From: Selenomonas ruminantium subsp. lactilytica TAM6421
Lineage (GTDB): Bacteria; Bacillota; Negativicutes; Selenomonadales; Selenomonadaceae
DNA: 35,182 nt
Reading direction: 5' to 3'
NCBI RefSeq assembly: GCF_000284095.1
Contig: NC_017074.1
Coordinates: 1-35,182 of the forward strand
A model generated the notes under the pieces. That model saw only the letters and a list, made by a program, of their open reading frames with translations, was not told the origin of the DNA and made no database searches. The first letter of the stretch is position 1. Each line of letters begins with the position of its first letter. Made by a program: the position numbers and the translations under genes. This document shows, piece after piece, positions 13,001-21,345 of the stretch.

Positions 13001-14682
13001 TGTATTTTGAAAAAGGAGGAATTGCCACGAACTATATAGAGCAATATAACGACGAAATCCAGAGCGGGCGAATTCCTGCCTGCAAAAAACTTATAGCCGT
13101 TTACCAGCACGTTGTCAACAACATGCATAATCCTGACCTTCCTTATGAATATAACGACAAGCTTGCTCGTAGAGCGGTCGACTTCATAGAGCAGTTTTGT
13201 TACATTCCAAAGCACAGCCCCAGGACGTTAATGAAGTTGGAATTGTGGCAGCGGGCGTTTATAAGCTGTATTTTTGGCTTTGTCCGCAAAGATAACGGCG
13301 CCCGTCAGTATCAAGAAGCTGTGCTATATGTTGGCAGGAAGAATGCCAAGAGCTGCCTAGCAGCCGCTATAGCTGTTTATGTGTTACTGTCCGATAATGA
13401 ACCGACGGCTGAGGCATATTGCGCCGCAACGACCAGACAGCAGGCTCAAATCCTTTGGAAATACGCCTGCGAGCTTGTGAAAAGCTCTCCTGATCTGCGC
13501 GGGTATTTTAAGAAGAAAGTAAATTCCCTTGAGATACCGTCCCTTGACGCTTCTTTTGTACCTCTGAGCAAAGACAGTGGCAGTCTAGACGGCCTGAGCC
13601 CCAGTCTTATCCTTATCGACGAGCTACACGCGATAAAAGACGTCAATATGTACGAAGTTTTACGCGGCGGAACGTATTCCAGACGCCAGCCGTTAACCAT
13701 AATCTGTAGCACGGGTGGTTATATTGAGCCGAATTCTATCTTTGACCAGAAGTATGCCGAGTACCAGCAGATTATTGACGGATATAAAAGTGGCGAATAT
13801 GTCGACGAAACCACGCTCCCGATTTTATACGAGTTAGACGATAAGAGCGAAATGAACGACGAAAAAGCATGGCTGAAAGCAAATCCGAACTTGGGCGTGT
13901 CAAAGAGTATTGAAATCCTGCGTCAGGAAGTGAATAGAGCTTCCTTGTCAGATAGAGCCTGGGCAGATCTGGCATGTAAGCAATTTAATGTTCGTCAGAG
14001 TAGCAGAGAGGCTTTTTTCCAGCCTAATGACGTCATTCAATGCAAATGCGAAAAGCTGGATTATGCTTCTTTGGACGGTTGCAGCTATATCTGCGGAATC
14101 GATTTAGGCACCACAACCGACCTGACCTGCGCTACGGCAATCGTCAAGCAGCCAGGAGACGACGTCTTAAAGGTGCTTCAAATGTACTGGATACCCGAAA
14201 GCACTATCGAAGAACACGAGGAACAAGACAAGGCGCCTTATTCAACTTGGATTAGCAATGGTTATATGAGGACCGTTGAAGGCAGCATTATTGACACAGA
14301 CGTTGTTTTGGCCTGGTTCCGTGAAATCGAGCAAAAACATGGCTTATATATGTATAAGTGCGGCTATGACCAGTACCACGCCACCTACCTTGCCAAAACC
14401 CTGCGCGAGAGTTATGGCAATGACATGATAGAAGCCGTGGGCCAGACTTTCAAAGCTCTTTCTGCACCAATGTATGCTTCCAGGGCCATGTTCAAGGACA
14501 AGAAAATTCTTTTCGACAATCCTGTTTTCACTTGGAATCTGCTGAATACCCAAGTGCAGTACGACCAAAGCGGCAACGTAAAACCATTCAAAAACAGAAA
14601 CCTGCATGTCAGGATTGACGGCTATAGCTCTTTTCTATCCGCCTTTGCCGTATACCAGAGCGTAAAAGACGACCTGGCGTAA
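13000..14682 (+). CDS. terL: Terminase large subunit
   Basis: A 560-aa packaging motor. The ATPase domain has Walker A VGRKNAKS (about residues 112-119) and Walker B LILIDE (about 203-208) followed by LHAIKD. The nuclease domain begins CGIDLGTTTDLTCA, with D368 as first catalytic aspartate. The DNA is pumped into proheads and cut to length. It starts by TAATG overlap with the previous gene. A strong AAAGGAGG lies inside the reading frame (about 13013-13019) with no ATG/GTG/TTG in frame after it, which is odd. Family: P27/HK97-like Terminase_1. Confidence 0.95.
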   Translation: MYFEKGGIATNYIEQYNDEIQSGRIPACKKLIAVYQHVVNNMHNPDLPYEYNDKLARRAVDFIEQFCYIPKHSPRTLMKLELWQRAFISCIFGFVRKDNGARQYQEAVLYVGRKNAKSCLAAAIAVYVLLSDNEPTAEAYCAATTRQQAQILWKYACELVKSSPDLRGYFKKKVNSLEIPSLDASFVPLSKDSGSLDGLSPSLILIDELHAIKDVNMYEVLRGGTYSRRQPLTIICSTGGYIEPNSIFDQKYAEYQQIIDGYKSGEYVDETTLPILYELDDKSEMNDEKAWLKANPNLGVSKSIEILRQEVNRASLSDRAWADLACKQFNVRQSSREAFFQPNDVIQCKCEKLDYASLDGCSYICGIDLGTTTDLTCATAIVKQPGDDVLKVLQMYWIPESTIEEHEEQDKAPYSTWISNGYMRTVEGSIIDTDVVLAWFREIEQKHGLYMYKCGYDQYHATYLAKTLRESYGNDMIEAVGQTFKALSAPMYASRAMFKDKKILFDNPVFTWNLLNTQVQYDQSGNVKPFKNRNLHVRIDGYSSFLSAFAVYQSVKDDLA

Positions 14683-14687
14683 GGTTT

Positions 14688-14726
14688 GGGCGTTTTGCGG
14701 CACCTCGACGTATTATATATATTGAA
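14688..14726 (+). promoter_or_regulatory. 39-bp late element B (portal/capsid operon)
   Basis: GGGCG (14688-14692), then CGACGTATTATATATATTG at the fixed distance, ending GAA. It lies in the 93-bp gap between terL and the portal gene, oriented with them. It probably starts the head-tail structural operon. Confidence 0.7.
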
Positions 14727-14775
14727 TGAAAACGTTAATTAAAAAAATAAGGAAAGGAGGAAAAACCTTTTCTAT

Positions 14776-16053
14776 ATGAATATCACAAAAGAATTACGTT
14801 CAACATATAACCGCATTTTTCACCACGACGACGAACCTCCAGAAGTTGTGCAGAATACGCAGCGTCTCCAGTTCTTAAATGACTGGCAAAATGTGTTCAG
14901 CATGCGCAGCGACTATTCCAACGACATTGTTGTTCAGAGCTGTGTCCGCACAATCGCGCGCCATATCAGCAAACTGCGGGCCAATCATGTTGTCCTTACC
15001 GATAACACTAAAAAGCCGGCCGACGACGATAATCTGCGTTATATGCTACAAGTTGCACCTAATCCTTATATGACTGTGTCTGACTTCCAATATCGTATGT
15101 GTATCAACGCATTGACCACAAACAATGCTTATGCCGTCATTGTTCGTGACGACCGCGGCAAGCCTGTTGAGCTGTGGCCGATTGAGGGCCAGGAAGTTGA
15201 AGTCAGAGAGGTTGAAAACGAGCCATACCTGACGTTCAGGTTCAGCACCGGCAAAAAGAAAACTGTTGCTTATTCTGACCTCCTCCATATCCGCTATAAC
15301 TTCGCGAGTGGCGAACTGATAGCCAAGAGCAATGACAACCTTACCGAGAACCTGCGTCTATTGGATACTTTGCAGCAGAGTTTTAGGAATTCGGCCGTCA
15401 ACAGCGGGAAAATCCGTGGCGTCGCTTCAATCGCAGGCCAGATTGGCTCTGACCAGTGGGCAAAGAAGTCTGAAGCGCTGAATGCACAGCTTCAAAATGC
15501 TTCAAGTGGCGGCATTGTGGCCACGGACGGAACCATTACTTTTACACCGTATAATGGAGCGCCCATTCCGGCAGACCATAGCCAGCTGGACTATCTTCGG
15601 CAGAATATCTACCGTTTGTACGGCGTATCGGACGCCATAGTCAGTGGGAAGTACAACGAGGCTGACTGGACTGCTTTCATGGAAAGCGTGCTGGAGCCTT
15701 TAGCACTGCAAATGAGTCAAGAGTACAGCAGAAAGCTATTCAGCCGTAAAGAGCAGTTGCAGGGCAATCAGATTGTCTTTGACATGAACCGCCTTGCCTA
15801 CTGCGACACCCGCACAAAAACAGAGCTTATCCGCCAGTTGCGGCCATTGGGTATCCTGACGACGAATCAATGTTTGGAAATCATGGATTTACCGCCTGTT
15901 GAGAACGGCGGCGACGACCGCGTACAGACTCTGAATGTGGCCAACACAAATATCGTTAGCAACTATCAGTTGCAGAACAGCTCCGGCCGTGGCCCTGGAC
16001 GCCCCGCAAATCCACCACAGCCTGATAGAGAGGAGGGAAAAGATAATGGATAA
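14776..16053 (+). CDS. Portal protein (HK97 family)
   Basis: A 425-aa portal that forms the 12-subunit ring at the DNA-entry vertex. Typical HK97-portal text: DIVVQSCVRTIARHISKLRA, MTVSDFQYRMCINALTTNNA, LLHIRYNF, then YGVSDAIVSGKYNEADWTAF and a C-terminal RQLRPLGILTTNQCLEIMDL, PPVENGGDD. The SD (AAGGAGG) is unusually far (15 nt) from ATG 14776, but a small hairpin (GGAAAGG with CCTTTTC) between them could bring them closer. Its end overlaps the protease gene by 8 bp. Confidence 0.93.
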   Translation: MNITKELRSTYNRIFHHDDEPPEVVQNTQRLQFLNDWQNVFSMRSDYSNDIVVQSCVRTIARHISKLRANHVVLTDNTKKPADDDNLRYMLQVAPNPYMTVSDFQYRMCINALTTNNAYAVIVRDDRGKPVELWPIEGQEVEVREVENEPYLTFRFSTGKKKTVAYSDLLHIRYNFASGELIAKSNDNLTENLRLLDTLQQSFRNSAVNSGKIRGVASIAGQIGSDQWAKKSEALNAQLQNASSGGIVATDGTITFTPYNGAPIPADHSQLDYLRQNIYRLYGVSDAIVSGKYNEADWTAFMESVLEPLALQMSQEYSRKLFSRKEQLQGNQIVFDMNRLAYCDTRTKTELIRQLRPLGILTTNQCLEIMDLPPVENGGDDRVQTLNVANTNIVSNYQLQNSSGRGPGRPANPPQPDREEGKDNG

Positions 16054-16618
16054 ATCCGAATACCGCAGCACCTCCGCCTCTAGTATTGAATCTGCAGATA
16101 AAAAGCTGACTGTCCATGGCTATGCCGCAGTCTTTAACAGTCCCAGCGTTGCAATGCCGGCCGCAGCTTATGACTATGAAATCCTTGAGCAAACAGCCTT
16201 TGACCATTGTGACATGAGCCGCTGCGTTTTCCGTTATAACCACGACGACAGCCATGAGCTGCTGGCAAGAACCTCGAACAACACCCTGCAGCTTAGTGTT
16301 GACGAAAAAGGCTTAAAAGTTGTAGCAGAATTCGCTGACACGCAGGCCGGTAACGACCTCTATAAGCTTATCCAGCGCCGCGACGTGTCAGCTATGAGCT
16401 TTGGTTTTATCGTCAGGAAGGACTATATTGAGCACCGTGTTCGCCATATAACTGACATTGCTCGTTTGATTGACGTATCTGCCGTTGACGATCCTGCATA
16501 TCAGTCCACTTCCATTGACGTTGTTCAGCGCAGTATAAAAGCTGCCGAAGAAGCTGAACGCCGTCAATGGAAGGACGAAACATTGCGCCAGCGCATGTAT
16601 ATTCAGTCTTTATACTAA
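16046..16618 (+). CDS. Prohead maturation protease (HK97 type, S78)
   Basis: The 190-aa product starts at ATG 16046 (SD GGAGGG); the frame is open far upstream inside the portal gene but without a start signal. Motifs: FRYNHDDSHELL with probable catalytic H66, and DVSAMSFGF with probable catalytic S118, followed by DVSAVDDPAY. It would remove the scaffold domain of the capsid protein during maturation. It lies between portal and capsid genes, the canonical place. Confidence 0.92.
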   Translation: MDKSEYRSTSASSIESADKKLTVHGYAAVFNSPSVAMPAAAYDYEILEQTAFDHCDMSRCVFRYNHDDSHELLARTSNNTLQLSVDEKGLKVVAEFADTQAGNDLYKLIQRRDVSAMSFGFIVRKDYIEHRVRHITDIARLIDVSAVDDPAYQSTSIDVVQRSIKAAEEAERRQWKDETLRQRMYIQSLY

Positions 16619-16623
16619 TCTAC

Positions 16624-16653
16624 CTAATAGCTATTAGACCTATTAGCTATTAG
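16624..16653. repeat. CTAWTAG heptamer cluster 3 (before the capsid gene)
   Basis: Four near-perfect heptamers (CTAATAG 16624-16630, CTATTAG 16631-16637, 16640-16646 and 16647-16653) with 7-7-2-7-7 spacing make an overall near-palindrome 18 bp before the capsid ATG. This is the most regular of the five clusters. Confidence 0.85.
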
Positions 16654-16671
16654 GAATAAAAGGAGAATACA

Positions 16672-17844
16672 ATGGATAGAATTCACGAAATCGAAGTCCG
16701 CATGGCTGCCATTGTCGAGGCCTCCAAAGAGGCCGAAGGCGAAGAACTAAAAGCGCTGGCGGACGAGGCTGACAAGTTGACAGCCGAAAAAGAAGAGCTG
16801 CGCAAGGCTGCTGAAGAGGCAGAACAGCGCAAAGCTATTGCTGAAAAGTTAAACGCTGGCGAAATTGCTGGCAACCACATTGACATTGCAAAGGAGAACA
16901 AAAAAATGGATATCAATTCTACCGAATACCGTTCCGCATTTAAGGATTATGTTGAAACTGGCGTTATGAACGAGGAGTTCCGCGCAGTTGCTATGACGGC
17001 ACAGAATTCCGCAGTAATCCCGCCGACCGTCATGAATCAGATTGTTGAGAAAATGACAAAAGAAGGTTCTGTACTTAGTTTGGTGCGTCGTATTGCGTTC
17101 CCGGCTGGTGCGGCAATTCCAAAGTCTGAACTGGCAGCAACGGCAAACTGGATTGCAGAAGGTGCTGAAATCAAAGCAGACGGCAAGGGAACGACGCAGG
17201 TAACGTTTGCAGCATTCCCGCTCGCGGCTGCTATCGGCGTATCCTTCAAGTTACATGTTCAGTCTCTCAGCGCCTTTGAAAATAGCGTTGTGGAGAATGT
17301 GTCTCGCGCAATGGTCCGCGCTCTTGAATCCGCTATCATTTCTGGTGACGGCAACGGTAAGCCGCAGGGCATTGTAACGGCGAGTGTTCCTGCAAACCGT
17401 ATCGTAGAAATCAAGCAGCCGAAATACACTGACCTCATTGCAATGCTCAAGGCAGTACCTGCTGCTTACAAAGCTGGTTCTGTTATCGTCATGAATGAGA
17501 ATACATACCTTGACTTTGAAGGCATGGTTGACAACAATGGACAGCCGATTGCTCGTACGAACTATGGCCTGAACGGCGCAGAGAATTTTGTACTCAAAGG
17601 CAAGAAAGTTGTGACGACCGACTTCCTGCCGAGCCTTGACGAAGCTGGCGCAGGTGACGTCGTTGCGTTTGTTTACAACCTTGACAACTACGTCCTGAAT
17701 ACGGCTTATGACATGGATCTGCAGGTATATCAGGACAACCCGACTCGCAATAAGGTATTCCAGAGCTACATGCTTGTTGACGGTAAGCCGGTAGACACAG
17801 AAGGCTTAGTGCTGGTTAAGAAAGCCGCTTCCGCTAAAGCCTAA
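16672..17844 (+). CDS. Major capsid protein (HK97 fold)
   Basis: A 390-aa capsid precursor. Residues 1-78 are a charged coiled coil (EELKALADEADKLTAEKEEL) equal to the HK97 delta/scaffold domain. The mature part starts near STEYRSAFKDYVETGVMNEE and contains IPPTVMNQIVEKM, NWIAEGAEIKADGKGTTQ and ISGDGNGKPQGIV, all usual in HK97-type capsids. The prohead protease upstream should remove the N-terminal domain. An internal SD (AAGGAG, 16891-16896) with ATG 16906 sits exactly at the scaffold/capsid boundary. SD for the full-length form: AAAGGAG. Confidence 0.95.
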   Translation: MDRIHEIEVRMAAIVEASKEAEGEELKALADEADKLTAEKEELRKAAEEAEQRKAIAEKLNAGEIAGNHIDIAKENKKMDINSTEYRSAFKDYVETGVMNEEFRAVAMTAQNSAVIPPTVMNQIVEKMTKEGSVLSLVRRIAFPAGAAIPKSELAATANWIAEGAEIKADGKGTTQVTFAAFPLAAAIGVSFKLHVQSLSAFENSVVENVSRAMVRALESAIISGDGNGKPQGIVTASVPANRIVEIKQPKYTDLIAMLKAVPAAYKAGSVIVMNENTYLDFEGMVDNNGQPIARTNYGLNGAENFVLKGKKVVTTDFLPSLDEAGAGDVVAFVYNLDNYVLNTAYDMDLQVYQDNPTRNKVFQSYMLVDGKPVDTEGLVLVKKAASAKA

Positions 17845-17862
17845 GAATTGTTGAAAACACCG

Positions 17863-17898
17863 ATACCGCTGGCCATGTTTGAGCCAGCCGGTCGGTAT
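17863..17898 (+). terminator. Hairpin after the capsid gene (partial terminator)
   Basis: ATACC-GCTGGC (17863-17873) pairs with GCCAGC (17883-17888) and GGTAT (17894-17898), with a 5-nt bulge. No good T-run follows, so it may slow polymerase or protect the abundant capsid mRNA rather than terminate. Confidence 0.5.
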
Positions 17899-17933
17899 TA
17901 TCCATTGAGTTTTAAAGAAAGGAGCTTCGGGCA

Positions 17934-18230
17934 TTGGACGAGTTAGCACAAATCAAGTCGTACCTGCGAATTGACGAAGACCTTGTTGAAGACGACGAGC
18001 TCCTCAAGGCTTTAGTCGAGGCAGGCAAGCGCTACATTACTACAGCGACCGGCAAAGCATATAAAGATAACGACGCCGTTATGCGGCTTTGCCTGACGTT
18101 GTTCGTAGCGCACCAGTATAATGACCGTACCATGGTTAGCAAAAACAACGTGCAGGAATATAGCCATTCGTTGTCTGACATTCTGAAGCACATTGAATCC
18201 TCTGACGACTATGAGAAGGTGGCCAAATGA
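17934..18230 (+). CDS. Head-tail connector (gp6-like adaptor)
   Basis: This has 98 aa from TTG 17934 (SD AAAGGAG). The product, LAQIKSYLRIDEDLVEDDEL, LKALVEAGKRYI, then LTLFVAHQYNDR, matches the helical Phage_connect/gp6 family that forms the first ring below the portal. It overlaps the next gene by ATGA, as expected for the connector cluster. Confidence 0.88.
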   Translation: MDELAQIKSYLRIDEDLVEDDELLKALVEAGKRYITTATGKAYKDNDAVMRLCLTLFVAHQYNDRTMVSKNNVQEYSHSLSDILKHIESSDDYEKVAK

Positions 18231-18610
18231 TACTGAATCCTGGCTTACTGAATAAGAAAGTTGACGTTTGGGGCGCCAAATCTGCTGAAAAAGGCGGTTT
18301 TGACAGCACAAAGCCTGTCAAACTGTATTCGCGCATATCGGCCGCAATCCAGCCGGTGCGTGGCAGTCAGTTCTTTATTAGCCAGCTCACCGCCAACAAA
18401 GAAAACGTCAAGATTACAATCCGCTACCGCAGGGGCATTACAGAAAGCTGTACTGTTACCTATCATAACCATGTATATGACGTTCAGAGCATTGTCGATC
18501 CAGACATGGCTCATGAGTCGCTTGAGTTGTACTGTGTTGAGCAGGTGGTCGGCAATACTCCCGCAGAAACGCCTCAGCAGAAGATAGACGAAGGAGGCTG
18601 GGAGCCTTGA
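18227..18610 (+). CDS. Head closure / head-tail joining protein
   Basis: A 127-aa protein: LNPGLLNKKVDVWGAKSAEK, YSRISAAIQPVRGSQFF, ITIRYRRGITESCTVTYHNH, YDVQSIVDPD. This is the beta-barrel pattern of SPP1 gp16-like head closure proteins, which seal the portal after packaging. Start ATG overlaps the upstream stop; its own stop overlaps the TTG start of the next gene. Confidence 0.85.
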   Translation: MILNPGLLNKKVDVWGAKSAEKGGFDSTKPVKLYSRISAAIQPVRGSQFFISQLTANKENVKITIRYRRGITESCTVTYHNHVYDVQSIVDPDMAHESLELYCVEQVVGNTPAETPQQKIDEGGWEP

Positions 18611-19047
18611 GCGACGACGGAATTGAATTCGCGAATCTTGACCAGTTCCTGCAGAACATTGAATATGCTGCAAATCAGGCGCCAGCAACTGCCGAAAAAT
18701 ACCTGAAAAAAGCGGGCAATAAGCTCCGAAAGGCCGCAAAGGACGCCAGCCCTGAAAGCCATGACCAGAAAAAGAAGTCAAAGCACCTCAAAAACCGCTG
18801 GTCTGGAAAAATAAAAGGCATGTTTGGCCATGACCTTGAATATGACCTGCGATCCAAAGCGCCGCATTACCACCTCGTCGAGCGAGGGCATGCAAAAGTG
18901 ACGCCAAACGGCAGAGTTGTTGGCTTTACGCCTGGTACACACTTCTTTGAAAAAGCAGTCCAACAGTTCCAGAGCTCTGGAGAAGTAGATAAACAGCTCG
19001 AAAAGTTCTTCGAGGAATTCAAGAATCAGGTAGAAGGAGGGCACTAA
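18607..19047 (+). CDS. HK97 gp10-like tail completion protein
   Basis: A 146-aa basic protein from TTG 18607 (SD AAGGAGG). KYLKKAGNKLRKAAKDASPE, LKNRWSGKIKG, the HYHLVERGHAK segment and TPGTHFFEKAVQQF are the hallmarks of the HK97 gp10 / minor tail family that joins heads to tails. It is tightly packed with both neighbours. Confidence 0.88.
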   Translation: MSDDGIEFANLDQFLQNIEYAANQAPATAEKYLKKAGNKLRKAAKDASPESHDQKKKSKHLKNRWSGKIKGMFGHDLEYDLRSKAPHYHLVERGHAKVTPNGRVVGFTPGTHFFEKAVQQFQSSGEVDKQLEKFFEEFKNQVEGGH

Positions 19048-19482
19048 ATGCTAAAACAATCCGACATACTCAAAGCGGTTCGTGCAGAGCTTAAGCGCCA
19101 TTATCCGTCTACCCCTGTTTATCTGAACGAAGCTACTGAAGGCGCCGCTATCCCGGCGTTTGTCATTGAACTGGTAACCACAGCCAGTCCGGACGGCTGC
19201 AGGACACTGAATATCTGCACCCTGCATATCAACTACATTGACCAGCCGCGAAAACAGAACGCTCTGGCCCTGTATGATATCCGCGACCAGATAAATGCGT
19301 CTTTTGCTCATGGCTTTCAGGTAGCTGACCGCTATATCCATGTTTCTTCTGTAGCGTCCAGTATAACAACGGACGAAGCTAACATGGTACAGACCGATAT
19401 ACCATTCCAGTATTATGACGCACCAGAAGAACAGCAACCTGAATGGTTGATTGAGCATATTTATAACAATATTCATTCATGA
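19048..19482 (+). CDS. Tail terminator protein (putative)
   Basis: A 144-aa protein starting directly after the previous stop (SD AAGGAGG). LKQSDILKAVRAELKRHYPS at the start and the alternating strand pattern IPAFVIELVTTAS, LHINYID, then ALYDIRDQINASF fit phage tail terminators (DUF6838-like), which cap the tail tube. Position between tail completion and sheath genes supports this. Confidence 0.75.
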   Translation: MLKQSDILKAVRAELKRHYPSTPVYLNEATEGAAIPAFVIELVTTASPDGCRTLNICTLHINYIDQPRKQNALALYDIRDQINASFAHGFQVADRYIHVSSVASSITTDEANMVQTDIPFQYYDAPEEQQPEWLIEHIYNNIHS

Positions 19483-19498
19483 AGGAGAGAACTAACAT

Positions 19499-20674
19499 AT
19501 GAAAATGCCTTCTGTTATTGTAACGTTCAAAGAGTTGGGCATTGCCGCCATTGAACGTTCCCAGCATGGTACTATTGCCATGGTTCTGCCTAATGATCCA
19601 GAAATCGACGGAAAAGTTATCTATACTGTAGACGACATTCCTGAAAAAGCTTTGGATTATTCCAAGGAACAAATTAAACTGGCTCTGATTGGCTACCAGA
19701 CCACCCCGCGTTCTATTCGCCTGTTCAACATTGCTCCAACTGTAACCACCGTTGAGCAGCCGGTACTGGACGAAAACGGAGAGCCCAAGAAGGACGAAGA
19801 AGGAAATCCGCTGACGACCACAACCAGCGTTACCTCTTATGACTATACGCAGGTTGAACGCCGCCTTGAATCCGCACAGTTTGACTGGTTGGTTGTCCCT
19901 GGCATTGCGCCGGAAAAAGTCCAGGAAATCGCAACGTGGATAAAGGGTATGCGCACCAATAAGGACCGCATGGTGAAGGCAGTTCTTCCGCATTGCGCTG
20001 CTGACCATGAAAGCGTTGTCAACTTCACAAACGACGTCATTAAGACGAAGGACGGCAAGAATTACAGCACAGCAGATTATTGCGCACGCATTGCTGGCAT
20101 TATTTGCGGCACCCCTGCAACCATTTCCTGCACTTATGCTCCGCTGCCGGAAGTTATTGAGTGCGACCAGTTCACCAAGGAGGAAATGGACAATAAAGTT
20201 GACCAGGGCGAGCTGTTCTTCTACGGCGACGGCCGCAAAGTCAAGATTGCACGCGGTATCAATTCGTTCGTAACGACCGTGCAGGGAAAAGGCGAGGATT
20301 ATCGCAAGATTAAGCTCGTTGACCTCCTGGATATGATCCACGACGATATCGTAAAAACTGGCCACGATAGCTATGTTGGTAAGTACGCAAACAGCCTCGA
20401 CAACCGCATGCTGCTTGTAACCGCAATCAATGGCTATTTTCACCAGCTTGAAACTGAAGGCCTGCTGGAACGTAACCAGAACAATGCCAACATTGACATT
20501 GAGGCCGTTCGTAACTGGCGCGAATCCAACGGCCTGAACACTCGTGCAGAGCTTATGGCTATGAAAGATCAGGACATTGCAGCACTCAACATTCACGACA
20601 ACGTCTTTATCAAAGCAGAGCTTTCGCCATTGGACGCTATCGAAAATATTACGGTCAACTGCAATATTCAGTAA
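19499..20674 (+). CDS. Tail sheath protein (contractile, PBSX XkdK-like)
   Basis: This 391-aa protein (SD GAAGGAGA) defines the phage as a myovirus. MPSVIVTFKELGIAAIERSQ at the start, the middle segment FDWLVVPGIAPEKVQEIATW, IKGMRTNKDRMVKAV, GIICGTPATISCTYAPLPEV and the end YVGKYANSLDNRML, then FIKAELSPLDAIENI are typical for sheath proteins of the XkdK type. The sheath contracts to drive the tube through the host envelope. It is followed by a small hairpin at 20684. Confidence 0.93.
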   Translation: MKMPSVIVTFKELGIAAIERSQHGTIAMVLPNDPEIDGKVIYTVDDIPEKALDYSKEQIKLALIGYQTTPRSIRLFNIAPTVTTVEQPVLDENGEPKKDEEGNPLTTTTSVTSYDYTQVERRLESAQFDWLVVPGIAPEKVQEIATWIKGMRTNKDRMVKAVLPHCAADHESVVNFTNDVIKTKDGKNYSTADYCARIAGIICGTPATISCTYAPLPEVIECDQFTKEEMDNKVDQGELFFYGDGRKVKIARGINSFVTTVQGKGEDYRKIKLVDLLDMIHDDIVKTGHDSYVGKYANSLDNRMLLVTAINGYFHQLETEGLLERNQNNANIDIEAVRNWRESNGLNTRAELMAMKDQDIAALNIHDNVFIKAELSPLDAIENITVNCNIQ

Positions 20675-20683
20675 TTTGGCTGC

Positions 20684-20707
20684 GACATTGTCTTAGGCAA
20701 TGTTTTC
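20684..20707 (+). terminator. Weak terminator after the sheath gene
   Basis: GACATTG (20684-20690) pairs with CAATGTT (20698-20704) across a 7-nt loop, followed by a short T stretch. It could reduce read-through between sheath and tube genes. Confidence 0.5.
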
Positions 20708-20727
20708 AAAAGCTAGTGAATATCTAC

Positions 20728-20766
20728 CTAGTAGCTATCAGACCTATTAAGTTAATAGCCTATTAG
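20728..20766. repeat. CTAWTAG heptamer cluster 4 (before the tail-tube gene)
   Basis: Five heptamers (20728-20734, 20735-20741, 20744-20750, 20752-20758, 20760-20766) are enclosed by a perfect 10-bp inverted repeat TATCTACCTA (20721-20730) / TAGGTAGATA (20764-20773). The right flank (TAGGTAGATAC) is also found at the parA-proximal cluster. Confidence 0.8.
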
Positions 20767-20829
20767 GTAGATACAATACCTAGCATATACAGCATTAACT
20801 CTCTACTATATATAGGAGTGAACAACAAT

Positions 20830-21264
20830 ATGGAAAATATGGAATCCAAAAGAGTCTTCTACGGCACTTATGGCCAAATGTGGCTCGACGGCGAGCTGCT
20901 TGGTGAAGTTGAAGAGCTGAAAGCTACCGTAAAACTCGACAAGATTGAAGTAAAAATGTCCCGCCACTTGGGCAAATGTTATAAGTCTGTTGGCTGGACT
21001 GGCTCTGGCTCATTCAAACTGCATAAGGTATCCAGCTTCATGATTGAAAAGCTTGCCCCTCATATGAAGGAAGGTAAGCAGGTTCTCGTTACTATCGTCA
21101 GCAAAATGTCCGATCCTGACGCCATTGGGACGGAGCGTGTAGTTCTTCGTAACTGCCAAATTGATAGTGTCGACCTCATTAACTGGAAACTGGGTGCACT
21201 GTCCGAGGAAAGCTATAACTTCACCTTTGAAGACTACGACATTCTCGAAAGCGCAGACGCTTAA
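20830..21264 (+). CDS. Tail tube protein (XkdM-like)
   Basis: This has 144 aa from ATG 20830; an in-frame GTG at 20818 overlaps the SD (AGGAG) and is unlikely. YGTYGQMWLDGELLGEVEEL, KATVKLDKIEVKMSRHLGK, YKSVGWTGSGSFKLHKV match XkdM-type inner-tube proteins, whose rings stack inside the sheath. It lies next to the sheath gene as in PBSX. Confidence 0.92.
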   Translation: MENMESKRVFYGTYGQMWLDGELLGEVEELKATVKLDKIEVKMSRHLGKCYKSVGWTGSGSFKLHKVSSFMIEKLAPHMKEGKQVLVTIVSKMSDPDAIGTERVVLRNCQIDSVDLINWKLGALSEESYNFTFEDYDILESADA

Positions 21265-21280
21265 CTGAAAAACGGAAAAG

Positions 21281-21298
21281 GGCCGGGCTCTTCCGGCC
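21281..21298 (+). terminator. GC-rich hairpin after the tube gene
   Basis: GGCCGG (21281-21286), loop GCTCTT and CCGGCC (21293-21298) form a strong stem; the T-tract (CTTCTTTTTG) is 12 nt further on. It may be a partial terminator that keeps tube mRNA above chaperone and tape-measure mRNA. Confidence 0.55.
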
Positions 21299-21345
21299 TC
21301 CTAATTACTTCTTTTTGACTATTTCTGAAAGGACTTGAAAACATT

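Noticed and set aside
15935-16045. Upstream extension of the prohead protease into the portal gene
   Set aside because: ATG 16046 has a GGAGGG SD and the protease motifs start after it; the extension is portal coding sequence in another frame.
19379-20596. 405-codon open frame on the minus strand opposite the tail sheath gene
   Set aside because: It is the reverse-frame shadow of a strongly recognisable sheath gene, has no SD and gives a Cys/Phe/Val-rich sequence without domains.
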